A DNA stretch of 64,000 nt from Nymphaea colorata (taxonomy: Eukaryota > Streptophyta > Magnoliopsida > Nymphaeales > Nymphaeaceae): assembly GCF_008831285.2 (NCBI RefSeq), contig NC_045150.1:11112001-11176000 (forward strand). Reading direction: 5' to 3'. The notes under the pieces are model-generated. The model ran no database searches and was not told where the DNA came from. It worked only from the letters and a program-made list of their open reading frames with translations. Position 1 is the first letter of the stretch; every line of letters begins with the position of its first letter. The position numbers and the translations under genes were made by a program. Of the stretch, positions 33,917 through 45,107 are shown piece after piece.

Positions 33917-36900
33917 TGTTCGCACCCCACTCCCTTTTCAAGAAGGTCGAAATGCGAGTCAGCAAAATTCTTTTAAAATTGGGGTTTTGAGAAAATTTTC
34001 AAGAGAAAGGGATCCGCTCGTCGGTACGAGGTCCAACCGTTCCTGCCGCCTTTAACAGTGGTAATTAGACCAAGGACTAAAGATCATTTGGATCATATAC
34101 GAGTTATTGATGTAAGTCCTATATGCTTATGCATTGAGGTTTTGGATTCAAGAACCGAAATTCATTTTTTTGAATAAATGAATTTGAATATTGGGGGTTT
34201 TCAAGTTGGTTTAAAATCCTTTGTTTTGGTGTTATTTGAAACACATAATTCTTGAGGATTTTTGAAGATTTGGAATTGAGTTCTTTGTTGTGAACTCTAG
34301 ATGATGATGATCATCTTATGATAAAAATTGATTTTGAACTCTTCTTTTGTCAAATCATGTGATTTGTAGAATTCATTCTTTTGAAAGAACATAGGTTCCA
34401 AATTGTTAGAAAACATGTTGTTTTTCAAATGCACTTTGGCCAAAAGATTATGAATGCATTGCTTGTGTTTTCTTTTGAAGTTAAGTGAAGTTTACAAATT
34501 CTCATTGCAATATGACTTGGTCACTTTTTGCAACTTAAATTTGAATCACTTAATTTCTTGAGAATGTGCATGTGGTGCCATTGATTTTGAGTGAAAGTGA
34601 ATGCATGAAACGAGAATGGAAACTATATGGAACATTCATTCTTCTCTCTCTCATAATCCATCAAGATTCATTCATATGAAACATACATTCTTCACTCCCT
34701 CATAATCTCTCAAAGTCCGTATTGCACGTCATACAATCTATACATGAAATTGATTAAAATGTAGGACTTTCTCTATATGTGCTCATTATATGATTAAGCA
34801 CATGAATTAGAGATGTAGTCCATAAGCTTGAGGCTTGACATAAAATTATCAAAATGATGAAAATATATAAATGATGTCAAGTTCAATCTTTGAAACGGAT
34901 GGGAGACATGGATGACGTCCACTTTTGTCTCAAAATAGCTAAAAAAATCAGACCTTGTGTTGATTTAAATAGCTGAAAATTGTGGACATTGATTCCAATA
35001 AGGACTTGTTTCTTAGATAGAAACAATGAGTTTTTCAAATCTATTCAAATTCCAGATTTCGTAGTAATGAAATCATCAACTCCTTTGGATGATTCTAGGA
35101 TGGTTGGTATTTCAAATACGTAAATTTTGATATTCTTAAACCAATTCCTATAAAACATGGTCTGATTTCAACAACATACATACATCTTACGTATGGGTTT
35201 GCTGAAATTAGGTAAAAATGAAATGAAAGTAATTTATAATCTTGCACTAGAAAAATCAATAAAAATGGCCAATTTCCTTAAAGACCGGTTTGGAAACATG
35301 TTCCAACCTGATTTTAAGGGAGGAATGTAATTTTTGACAAGAAATCGGATGCATATATGTACATATATAACAATGTATACATATACGTACCTTACTTTTC
35401 AAAATGAAATTTTATCAAGGGACCGCATGACTCATGAATCATGATGATTCATGGCTGGGTTCTTTTATGTAGGAAGATTGAGAACTTGTTTCAAATCTTC
35501 CCTACTACCCTTGATTAATTAAATTGAAAGACATGAATCAAAATGACTGTGAATAAGAAAGAAAATAAAACAATACTCAAGCTTATTCGTCCATCATTTC
35601 GCCATGCAAGGGTGGATCACATTCATAAAAACGTATCCATCCCTTATAGGCATTTTCATCATACGTGATGTAGCAAAATCACTTTCTCACCGTGGGATTC
35701 TCTCATGGTAGGGAGTTCAAAATGGTATTAAGTTGGTTTCTTTGAAAGGGACGTGGCCTTGGGGCCCATTTCGAAATTTGATACTTGGGTTCATATTTAA
35801 GAAAAACCGACATATGCATGCATTATGCATTAACATGTACATTGAAGCGTAGGTTTCCCTTAGCTGGACATCATTCCCAGCCGTAAGCAAATGAAAATAA
35901 ACCCTCCCACGAATTGTTGGAATTAAAATAAATCAACAATAAGCTAAAGTAGAAGAGAAGTGAGTTAAGATCACCTACCTTGCGGTCGGTCTTGATGTTT
36001 GTCTTTCGTCTTCACTTGTTTTCTAACCCAAGCAATCCTAAGCAAGAATCCAACCGTGGATTCAAGCTTAGCAAAGCTAGAATAAGAAATAGCTTGCTTG
36101 CTGGAATTTGGAGTGGTAAAGAGGGCTTCTCACCACGAAAATCCTAAGTAAGGGTTCACTTAAGCACCCTAACTTAGCAAAATCAATGGGGAGAATAGAA
36201 GAAAGTGAAGAAGAGAATGGGAGAAAAAGGGGAAGGGGGCTTGGACGAACCTCTTCTCTCTTCCTTGGCTTCTCCCTCCTAGCTCCTTGGCTGCAGCAAT
36301 TTGATAGAATGCTCCAAAATTTTGTCCCCCTCCTTAGTGGCCAAGGGGAGGTTTATATAGAGGAGGAGGTGGGTTCAACCACCTTCTTAACTCACCTTGG
36401 GAACTTACTTAAGACCTTGGGGACTTGTAAAATGAGTTAAATAGACTTTAAAGGCTCTAATTGACCATTTCTCAGCCCATTTCCACGAGCTAGGTGGGCT
36501 GGGCTAGGTTTGGTCAACTTGGGTTCAGACCTAGGTGACCATTTTGACCAAAATTTTGGACGAAAATGCCCTTACACAGGGTTTTGCCCTTATTTTATAC
36601 TATTTATTTTTTTTTGTTTGAAATCGAGCTTATAAGGTTAAAACCTAGTTACTAAGCTCCAAATGCCATTGAATTATGATAATTAAATTTAAATTTTAAT
36701 AAAATTTAAAAATTTTATCAAATTTGGTTCGAAAAGGGTATTTTCGTCCAAAACTTGATTGAAAATGGATTTCAACTGAATCAAACTTTCACTTGAGAAA
36801 TTCAATTTAAATTTGGTATTTGATTCAAGCATTTGACAAATTCAAATGTTTATTTGCCTTTCATAAACCATTTTAGGCTTTTTAATCTTAAGTTGACCGC

Positions 36901-37743
36901 AGAAGGGCAAAATTGTCCAAATTGATCAATTTCGACCAATTGACCAAAGTCAAAGCTCATTTGCAAGTAGTTTGACTTTATTTGAGGTAATTTGATAAAT
37001 TTGGGTCAAGAAAGCTCTTAATTGAGCTAAATTGTACTTTGACTGAGTTTAGTCAAAGTGGGTTTGGTTCGGTCAAAGTCTATTTTCGTCCATTAATTGG
37101 ATCATGAGACAGACTTACGTTTTGACTATGTTGAGCCCATTGTGACCGAACCTAGCTGGAATTGGCACCACATTTGAGTGCACCCGGGTCAAACCTACTT
37201 GGATTAAGTAGGTTAGGTGAGTTTGACCAGTCTAGTAATTGCTTCCTTGGAAATGATTTTTTTCTTTAAGGAGGATCTGGTTAAAGAAGAGAGAGAGACA
37301 TAAATGTCTCTCTTTTCCTAGGTTTCTCCTTTATTTCTTCTTGAAAATGACTTTTCTTCAATTAATTTGAGAGAAAATATTTATTTATTATTTTTTTTTT
37401 GACATGGAGGGGGGCATGGCCCCTGGGGAGGGCTCTTGACCACACGGGCTAGGTGGGGCCCACACGTGGGTCCCACGTAGCATTTTAGACTGAATTAGAT
37501 CCAATTCTTGGATCTAAGTCAAAATTTGCATTTTGCAATTGGATTTGGATTTCAAATGACATTTGCAATTGAATTTGGACTCGTAATCCTGCATTGGGAT
37601 TCGTGTATCGGGTTAAATTCACGATTTGAATCTAATTGTTCTTTAGATTCGAAATTGGCTTTGAAATTGCAAATTTTCACAATTCTTTTGTGAAATTTTC
37701 ACATTGCTTCAATTTTGATGTGGAAAAATTTGGGGTGTTAACA
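33917..37743 (-). repeat. 3' LTR
   Basis: A 3827-bp LTR that begins (minus sense) TGTTAACACC at 37743 and ends GGTGCGAACA at 33917. It is nearly identical to 47088-50916. U3 is to the right. ORFs inside (for example 36186-36440) are present in both LTRs but match no family. Confidence 0.95.
36352..36360 (-). promoter_or_regulatory. TATA box in 3' LTR
   Basis: On the minus strand the text reads CTATATAAA, a good plant TATA box. It is the only strong one noticed, so transcription would start around 36320 and split the LTR into a U3 of about 1.4 kb and an R-U5 of about 2.4 kb. Confidence 0.5.
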
Positions 37744-37746
37744 GAT

Positions 37747-37756
37747 GCCCCTCTTT
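37747..37756 (-). promoter_or_regulatory. Polypurine tract (PPT)
   Basis: On the minus strand AAAGAGGGGC lies three bases before the 3' LTR. This is the expected place and composition for the plus-strand DNA primer. Confidence 0.75.
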
Positions 37757-38704
37757 GTTGTTAAGCAAATTGAATAATTTGCTTAATAGCAAAGATTCAC
37801 GCACCAAATTTTTGCAAATCGTTTGGAAAATCCATTTTTCAAATGATGTTGAACCATCCTCGCTCGAGGGAAATGCTAGGCATAGACCTGAAATAAGAAG
37901 ATCTTTCTCCATCTCATTGGAGACTTTGTAGAGGAATTAATGTTGGTTGAAAAATTTTGTAATTGTGAAAGTTTTTGCATTTGATGCTTTGAGAAATTTG
38001 CCTTCGATGCCTTCTAAACCATTGGCAAGTGCTTTTTCTCTTCTTTTACTTAATTTTTCACATACTCTCTTTTGCTTTTGAATTTTGATTTTCTTTTTGA
38101 GCCACCCTTCACTCTTGGGAGAAATTCCTCACCACCCCAAAAGCTACTACGGAGTTCCACCGCTTTGGCGGTTTTGTGTAGTTTGCTTTGTGTAATATCA
38201 AGTCTATCGGGCTTTCTTCTGAACCCTTGTAACAAGCTTTGGGCCGGTAACTCCTAGACCAGTTGGCCTCAGGGTACCAAATGTAAAACACTCCCCGGGC
38301 TTACTTGCTCGAATTCAGAAGGCTTTAGGAGACTTAATATAAGCAAAATGTTCATGGATTGCTTTTTAGCTTCACGGCGTAAGCATAGGTCATATGCCCA
38401 CCCGCGCCTGCTGAGCTTTGAACCAGAGGAACAACTACACTCACCCCGAGCTCATTGCTCAACTCATTTCGCTTGATAGCTTTTTCTAGCATCTTGCCAA
38501 GGTCTTTTAGGTGACAAGACTTTTTCTTATGGCATCTCATGCTAGACCTTTACAAATGCCGATTGTCGGGACCAACATTAATTACTATACATAAGTCCCT
38601 CAATGTCTGTGAAATTTCTTGCCTATTTCAAGACGATGCCCTTGCAATTGTCTTCAAGACATGGGTTGAGTTTAAAAATTTTGATGCATTTTTGAAACTT
38701 TTCC
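37757..38704 (-). other. 3' untranslated internal region of the Tat element
   Basis: About 950 bp between the pol stop and the PPT with no conserved reading frame. Short ORFs on both strands overlap and match nothing. Confidence 0.5.
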
Positions 38705-41700
38705 CTAAGGGATACCATGCCCCTTAGTTGGTTTGAAAATTGTTACAAACGTGCTTATCAAAGCACAACTATTTTGAATTTTTTTTTTTTGAATTGCAAA
38801 TTCAAGTATAGAATTTTTGAGATGCAAAGCATTAATTGGATCGGGGATTTCAACCCCATCGGCATCAATCAGTCGATAAGAATTGTGAGGTAGAACCTCT
38901 TTGACAACATATGGTCCTTCCCAGTTCGGCGCCCATTTTCCTTTGGGTCTACTCCTGAGTGGAACTATGGATCTTAAAACAAGATCATTTACCTGAAATT
39001 TTCTTTCAATGACTGATTTGGCATAATGTCGGGCGACTCTCTTACGATAGACTTCGGCATGCTCTGCCGCTTGTAGTCTTTTCTCGTCTAAGAGGTCTAA
39101 TTGAGTAAGTCTCTTTTTTTGGTATTTGTTAATTGGGAGTTCAATGAGAGCAGCAAATTTCATTGCTGGTTTTTGGACATGTAATGGAAGGACAATTTCC
39201 GTTCCATATACTAATTCTGCTGGTGTAGCATTGGTGGGTGTCCGAATTGTGGTTCGATACGCCCAAAGTGCATTGTGCATTTTCTCGTGCCAATCTCGGC
39301 CTGTTTCAACTGTCCTTTCTAAGACACGAATCAAAATCTTGTTGGTTGCTTCTGCCTGACCATTACCTTGAGGGTAATATGGGGCAGAAAAGTGATGTTG
39401 TATTTTGTATTTATGACAAAGATTGCGCATTTTCTCATTTTTGAAATGAGTACCGTTATCAGAAACGATATCATGCGGGATGCCAAATCTACACAAAAGA
39501 TTTTTATGAATGAAGGACACTACGTGTTGTCCTTCGACTGTTTTTAAAGTGATCGCTTCCACCCATTTGGTGAAGTAATCTGTAGCTGCAAGAAAATACC
39601 TGTGTCCATTTGAGGCAGGTGGATTGATTGGACCGACTACGTCGAAGGCCCACATGGAGAATGGCCATGGTGAGCTGACCGAATGAAGGTACGCTGCTGG
39701 AGCATGAATTGATGGTGCATGCAACTGACATTTGATGCATTTCTTGACAAATTGGTGACAGTCTCTTTGCATTGTGGGCCAATAGTACCCTGCTCTGACT
39801 ATCTGCTTGACGAGGGTCTGATACCCTACATGTCCCCCACAAATTCCTTCATGGGCTTCTTGAATGACTTCTAGTGCCTCATTTGCATCGAGACATCTAG
39901 CATATTCTGTGCTGAATCCTCTTCTGTATAGGATGTCGGCTAGAATGAAATATCTTGAAGACATGTGTCTCAAAACTCTTTGCTCTTTTCGAGACATTTC
40001 TGGTGGAAGTGTTCCAGTTTGGAGAAAATCCTTGATGTTCTGATACCATGGTGTTTCTCTACTTTCTGCTTGCAACACCTGTTCTGGTATGACAAAAGAT
40101 GGTTGCTCGAGTCTTCCAACTTCAAAAGATCTGATAGATTCTCCAGGTTTGAAGGCAATGGTAGAGCCTAAACTGGCTAAACCGTCTGCTATTGGGTTAA
40201 ATTCTCTTTTGACATGTAAGAGTTGACATTCCTCGAACTGTCTTAAGAGGGAAGCTGCTAACTCTTGATATGGGATCAATTTTTGATCTTTGACTTGCCA
40301 ATCTCCATTGACCTGACTGACAGCCAAGAGAGAATCTCCAAAAATGCGAACTCTCTGCACTTTAAATTTGAGCAACATTTTGAGTCCTTGGATTAGGGCC
40401 TCGTACTCTGCCATATTATGCGTGCAGGAAAAATTCAATTTGAGAGAGTAGGGAATCATTTCCCTTTCTGGTGTAATGAAAAGTATCCCAATGCCTGCCC
40501 CAGCTGTGCTCTTAGATCCATCAAAGTACATCTCCCAAATCGGCTCTGGTTCAGTTGTCAGGATTTGCTCATCTGGAAAATCATCATTTGTTCTAATTTC
40601 TTCATATAGAGGAAAATCTGCCAATTGGTCTGCAATGGCTTGCCCCTTGATTGATTTTTGTGACACATATTCCAAATCATATTGCATCAGCAAAACCTGC
40701 CACTTTGCTATCCTTCCATTCAGAAATGGCTGTTCGAGGATATATTTGAGTGGATTAAGTTTGGATAAAATTTTAACTTCACAAGCCAATAGATAATGCC
40801 TTAATTTTTGACACATCCACACCAAGGCTAAGCAAGTTTTTTCCATGTGCGAGTAGTTCTTTTCATACTGCACAAATGTCTTACTGATGTAATAAATGGC
40901 ATGTTCTATTCGGCATCCTTCTTCATATTGAGCCAGAAATCCACCACAGGCTGAATCGTTAACTGTGATGTAAAGGAGTAGAGGTTCCCCTAAAATTGGA
41001 GGTTTTAAAATTGGTGGGCAAAGAAGATACTTCTTGATCTTTTCGAATGAGGCTTGACATTCATGCCCCCATTCAAATTTGACTCCTTTCCGCAGTAAAT
41101 GGTTGAAGGGTTCGCATCTCATGGCGAGATTAGATATAAACCTTCTGATTGATTGAATTCTGCCTTGCAAGCTGCGTAGCTCCTTAAGATTTGTTGGGGG
41201 TGACATTTCGATGATCGCCTTTGCTTTGGAAGGATCCATCTCGATTCCCTTTTGGCTGACCATAAATCCCAAAAGCTTACCGGATTCCACACCAAATACA
41301 CATTTTTGTGGATTCAATCTAAGTTTGTATTGTAAGAGTCTATCAAAAACTTGAGAGAGAATGTTGATGTGATTCTCCCTTGTTTTTGACTTAATTAGTA
41401 GATCATCTACATATGCATCCATGATTTGATGCATTTGGTCATGAAAAATAGCTGCCATAGCCCTTTGATATGTTGCCCCAGCGTTCTTCAAACCAAATGG
41501 CATTACTGTATAGCAGAAGGTACCCCATGGGGTTGTAAATGATGTTTTGGCTTGATCTTGAGCTGCCAACTTAATTTGGTTATAACCAGAATATCCATCC
41601 ATAAAGGAGAACATAGCGTGACCTGCGGTACTGTCTACCAACAAGTCAATGTTTGGAAGTGGGTAGTCATCCTTTGGTGTAGCCTTATTCAAATCTCTGA

Positions 41701-42235
41701 AATCGATGCAGAGCCGAATTTTGCCATTTTTCTTTGGGACTACCACAATATTTGCTAACCATTCAGGATAGTCGATTGTTCGGATGAACCCTGCCTTTAG
41801 TAGGTCTTCCAGGCCTTCCTTAACTTGCCCCTCAAGACGAGGGTCTAGTTTCCTCAACTTTTGTTTGATTGGCTTGCATTCTGGTTTCAATGGTAGTCGA
41901 TGCTCGACTAATTTTGTATCAAGTCCTGGCATGTCCTCATAAGTCCACGCAAAGGCTTCTTGATGCTTTTTGAGGAAATCTATCAACTCTTTTCTTTCTT
42001 CTGCTGAGAGACTTGTTCCAATTTGCAAAATCTTTGGACTCTCTTCCGTGCCAATGTTAATTTCCTCAATCGGATCATTAATCAGAGGTGACGGTTGATC
42101 TTGCTTTCTCATTTGGATGAACTCTGGACATTCGGCCTCTGTGAGTTCTGGATTTATCTCCTTAAAAGCTTTTGATGTTTGATCCTCAAATGCCATCCTA
42201 AAGATTGTAAAGAAGTTAGATGAAATTTGAGACAT
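38705..42235 (-). CDS. pol: Pol polyprotein: RT, RNase H, archaeal-type RNase H, integrase
   Basis: A 1176-residue open frame. RT spans about 115-345, with FMDGYSGYNQI at 211-221 and the catalytic YVDD at 275-278. The first RNase H (about 420-540) lacks the usual catalytic aspartate pattern (TVNDSACGG). This fits the known demotion of this domain to a connector in Tat elements. The second RNase H (about 568-690) has D572, E610, D634 and D684. Integrase has the zinc residues H795, H802, C833 and C836 and the catalytic triad D865, D926, E962 with 35 residues between the last two. ATG at 42235 is the first; an internal ATG (MAFEDQTSKAF) matches the start seen in the decayed relative at 53628. 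The 120-bp gap after gag means pol needs its own expression mechanism. Confidence 0.95.
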   Translation of the reverse strand: MSQISSNFFTIFRMAFEDQTSKAFKEINPELTEAECPEFIQMRKQDQPSPLINDPIEEINIGTEESPKILQIGTSLSAEERKELIDFLKKHQEAFAWTYEDMPGLDTKLVEHRLPLKPECKPIKQKLRKLDPRLEGQVKEGLEDLLKAGFIRTIDYPEWLANIVVVPKKNGKIRLCIDFRDLNKATPKDDYPLPNIDLLVDSTAGHAMFSFMDGYSGYNQIKLAAQDQAKTSFTTPWGTFCYTVMPFGLKNAGATYQRAMAAIFHDQMHQIMDAYVDDLLIKSKTRENHINILSQVFDRLLQYKLRLNPQKCVFGVESGKLLGFMVSQKGIEMDPSKAKAIIEMSPPTNLKELRSLQGRIQSIRRFISNLAMRCEPFNHLLRKGVKFEWGHECQASFEKIKKYLLCPPILKPPILGEPLLLYITVNDSACGGFLAQYEEGCRIEHAIYYISKTFVQYEKNYSHMEKTCLALVWMCQKLRHYLLACEVKILSKLNPLKYILEQPFLNGRIAKWQVLLMQYDLEYVSQKSIKGQAIADQLADFPLYEEIRTNDDFPDEQILTTEPEPIWEMYFDGSKSTAGAGIGILFITPEREMIPYSLKLNFSCTHNMAEYEALIQGLKMLLKFKVQRVRIFGDSLLAVSQVNGDWQVKDQKLIPYQELAASLLRQFEECQLLHVKREFNPIADGLASLGSTIAFKPGESIRSFEVGRLEQPSFVIPEQVLQAESRETPWYQNIKDFLQTGTLPPEMSRKEQRVLRHMSSRYFILADILYRRGFSTEYARCLDANEALEVIQEAHEGICGGHVGYQTLVKQIVRAGYYWPTMQRDCHQFVKKCIKCQLHAPSIHAPAAYLHSVSSPWPFSMWAFDVVGPINPPASNGHRYFLAATDYFTKWVEAITLKTVEGQHVVSFIHKNLLCRFGIPHDIVSDNGTHFKNEKMRNLCHKYKIQHHFSAPYYPQGNGQAEATNKILIRVLERTVETGRDWHEKMHNALWAYRTTIRTPTNATPAELVYGTEIVLPLHVQKPAMKFAALIELPINKYQKKRLTQLDLLDEKRLQAAEHAEVYRKRVARHYAKSVIERKFQVNDLVLRSIVPLRSRPKGKWAPNWEGPYVVKEVLPHNSYRLIDADGVEIPDPINALHLKNSILEFAIQKKKIQNSCALISTFVTIFKPTKGHGIP

Positions 42236-42354
42236 TGTATATGGAAGTAATTTGCATTTGTCATTGTATTTTTGAAGGTATTACAAAATGAAGACACTTG
42301 GTCTATTTGAGTACAATGACGACAAAATGACAAAATGATGGCGGATTTGTTGAT

Positions 42355-44564
42355 TCAAATTGATGGTGAACATCCGCCTATGGTATTGCTCTTGACGAAA
42401 GGTACTGGCTTGAATTCTTCCTCAACATCCACTTTTTCATAGCTTTGGCACCCCAAGGCTTGAGTGCCTCGTTGTCCTGTCAAGGTAACTGGTTCCAAGA
42501 TTCCATTTTCATGTTTGCCAAGGCCAGTAAATGGCTGGTAGCCATGGCGTATGAGTAAATCCAATCCTTTCTCATTCTGGCAGAATTTCTTGAACAACGG
42601 ATGACTTTTGTAACTTGTTTCAAGTTTGGTACCCCTTTTCACCCATACCTGTTTCTTTGGTTTCTGAATGGCCAACCTGCTAAGACTTTGAGATATTTCT
42701 TCTTCTTTGCAGACTCGAATACTGGGTACCTCAATTGTATATGTTGGTACCGGAATCATTGGGTGTACAAGCCGACTTTCCCTATCCTCTGCATAGATGG
42801 TTATAGAATTCCCGTTGTAAGTCCATTTGACACACTGATGTAGAGTGGAGGGAACTGCATTGGTAGCATGGATCCATGGCCTGCCAAGCAACAAGTTGAA
42901 GGAGGGTTCTATATCCACCACATGAAATAAAACCCGATGATACGTCTCAGAAATATTCAAATCCAGACATATGCATCCTAGGCATGGTTGTCCTGTCCCG
43001 TCATATCCATGGATGAAAATTTTGGATGGAGTATAGTCAGCCTGTCTTATGCCCAACTCACGAGCTGTTTGTTGTGGACAGATGTTCAGGCTTGCTCCAC
43101 CATCAATTAAAACGTGGGAGACTCTGATGCCCCTTGTCTCTATCACTATGTGCAAGGCGTCATTGTGCGATGCACCTCCAGTTGGTAGATCTTTATCAGA
43201 GAATATGATCGGACTATTTTCACATAATTCAAAAGCCCATTCATTCCCCCTGTTAGGGCTAAACCCTCCCTTCTTGACTTCAGGTAAGGGGTCCAATTCA
43301 TTGAAAATGGATTCCAATGGTTCAGGGTCGCACACTTGTGACTTCTGATCAATCTCTGTCAGATGGTCTTGTTTAACCAGTCCGGTTTGTGCATTGATGG
43401 ATCCTTTATCATGTTTGAAAAGCAATCCAAAGAAATCCAGGGACGCTGTATCCCTTTTGTTTGTCACCATAATTTGACGACCTGTTGAAAATCTGACCAT
43501 CGAAACTATTCCTTTGCCATGTTTAGGAAAAGGATTCTTGAGAATGTCCGGCTGTTCACTGACCTCTTTGATTATTTCTTTGTCAACTGCATCTTGCACA
43601 ATATTTTTAAGTACAAGGCAGTCTTCTGTATCATGTCCTGGAGCGCGATGAAATTTGCAGAATTGCTCTTTGTTTTTCCCCATCATTGGTGGGGGGTTGG
43701 AGACTTTTGGGAGAAACAGAGTACCTCTTTCGATTAGCATATGCATGACCTCTTCATAACTTTGTTGTAATGGGGTAAATTTTCTATCGTACCCCCATCC
43801 AGGATGTTTGTTTTTGGTGCCACTACTACTGCCACTAGCTTTGTCCATTACCCCTTTATTCTTAGGATATTCGGACTTTTCTTTCTTGAAGGCTGCAGCG
43901 TTGGCCACGATGTTGGCTGGAGCATTCTGACTTCTGCTATTCTTTTTTGTATCTTCCCTTACTTTTACCGGGATGACAGCATCAAAAGCTCCATTCTCAA
44001 TTCCTGCTTCAATGCATTCTGCCCTCTCAGTGAGATCGATGAAAGACTTGATTGGAGCATTGGAAATGAGGCTCCTTAATGGTTGTGTCAAATTGTTTAC
44101 GATCAATCCCAGTGCATGGGATTGAGAGATTGGGTCTCTCATCTTGTTGCAAGAAGACCTCCACCTCTGAATAAAATCTCTCACCTTTTCACCTGGCCTC
44201 TGTTTTAGATAGCATAATGTGGTGATCGTTGGTGCAGTTTCAACGTTTTGAATGAACCTTTCGATGAAAAGGTTGATTAACATGTCAAAATTTTTCAATT
44301 CCACTGGGTTGATGTGTTCCCGATACCATTGTGCTGCAATTCCTTCTAGGCTTCTAGGGAAACATCGAAAGAGGGCCCTATGATTGTGGCGGAATTTGTA
44401 GCATTCAGCAAAGAACATGGCCAAATGTGCCTTTGGGTCTCCATGGCCATCAAATTTGATAAATTTCTTGGGCAAGTTTTTTATGTGTTTGTCATTTTCG
44501 AAGCTTTCGTAGAAATCTTCGCAAGTGAAATTCCTCTTGTTCTTGCCTTTAAGTTGTACTGCAT
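42355..44564 (-). CDS. gag-pro: Gag core, zinc finger, protease and G-patch (frame break at N-terminus)
   Basis: The open frame continues upstream of 44475 (AVQLKGKNKR...). Numbering from LPKKF at 44475: gag capsid-like domain about 1-165; a CHHC zinc finger C273-H276-H281-C286 (CKFHRAPGHDTEDC); aspartic protease with VLIDGGASLNICP, catalytic D458; and a G-patch-like stretch about 641-665 (HGYQPFTGLGKHENG). G-patch domains after proteases are known in some retroelements. The N-terminal gag part (44565-44924) is in another frame: it runs into TAA at an A6 tract, and this frame has TGA just upstream. One extra A would join them. This is either a recent mutation, an assembly error, or programmed frameshifting. 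Confidence 0.85.
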
Positions 44565-44924
44565 TTAACTTTTTTCAACTTCCTGGATTTTTGTTTTCCA
44601 GGATTCTCCCTTCTTCTTTTTCTTGGGAGTTTTCGGTTCTTCCTCACTACTAGATTCTGTTGTAGCGTCTTCAGAAGAGTCTGAACTGCTTGATGAGTAC
44701 TTTCTTGTTTTCTTCCCTTTCTTTTTGGCTTTTTCTGCCTGCGCTTGTTCTTCATTGAACATGATCATGTATTTCCGAAATCTTCTGTATTCCTCAAATT
44801 CTGGGTCATTTATTTCCAGCTTGGGAGGTGTTTCTGAGGAGGATTCTTCTCCCCTGTCTCCTATAAAAGGTTGATCAAGCTCCATTTCACTCCTTCTCCT
44901 GCTTTGGCTTCTGGTTTCAACCAT
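44565..44924 (-). CDS. gag: Gag N-terminal part (119 codons)
   Basis: Starts at ATG 44924 (MVETRSQSRRRSEME), a start typical of plant gypsy gag proteins. It continues through a Ser-rich acidic stretch (SSSSSDSSEDATTESSSEEE) and a lysine cluster (PKKKKKGE), and stops at TAA 44565 directly after the A6 tract. The ORF can be read farther upstream from a non-ATG codon, but the ATG fits better. A related N-terminus is visible at 56453-56760. Confidence 0.75.
   Translation of the reverse strand: MVETRSQSRRRSEMELDQPFIGDRGEESSSETPPKLEINDPEFEEYRRFRKYMIMFNEEQAQAEKAKKKGKKTRKYSSSSSDSSEDATTESSSEEEPKTPKKKKKGESWKTKIQEVEKS
44570..44575 (-). other. A6 tract at the gag frame break
   Basis: Minus strand GTTG-AAAAAA-GTTAAATGC. 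With six As the frame ends in TAA; with seven it would read on into the gag core. The decayed relative has eight As at the same place (56483-56490), so the tract is length-unstable. Confidence 0.7.
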
Positions 44925-45107
44925 AAAGCGGATGTTCACCTTGCAAGAAGAAAAATTGAAAATGTTAGGATGTGAATTGATGAGAGGTGACAAATTTTGA
45001 TTACATATTAAAAGAAAGATGAGAATGACAAAACTTGACAAAGTTTAACATAACTTGACAAAACTTGACAAATTTTGGCTTAATGACAATGAATTAGACA
45101 TGACAAT

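Noticed and set aside
36186-37693. ORFs MGRIEESEEENG and MDLSQNLHFAIG in the LTR, both duplicated exactly at 49358 and 50681
   Set aside because: They are identical only because the two LTRs are identical, and they run against the direction of transcription of the element. No family match.
44570-44576. Programmed -1 frameshift at a canonical slippery heptamer
   Set aside because: The zero-frame phasing (GAA AAA AGT) does not fit X XXY YYZ, so a simple A-tract indel is more likely. It is kept only as an alternative.
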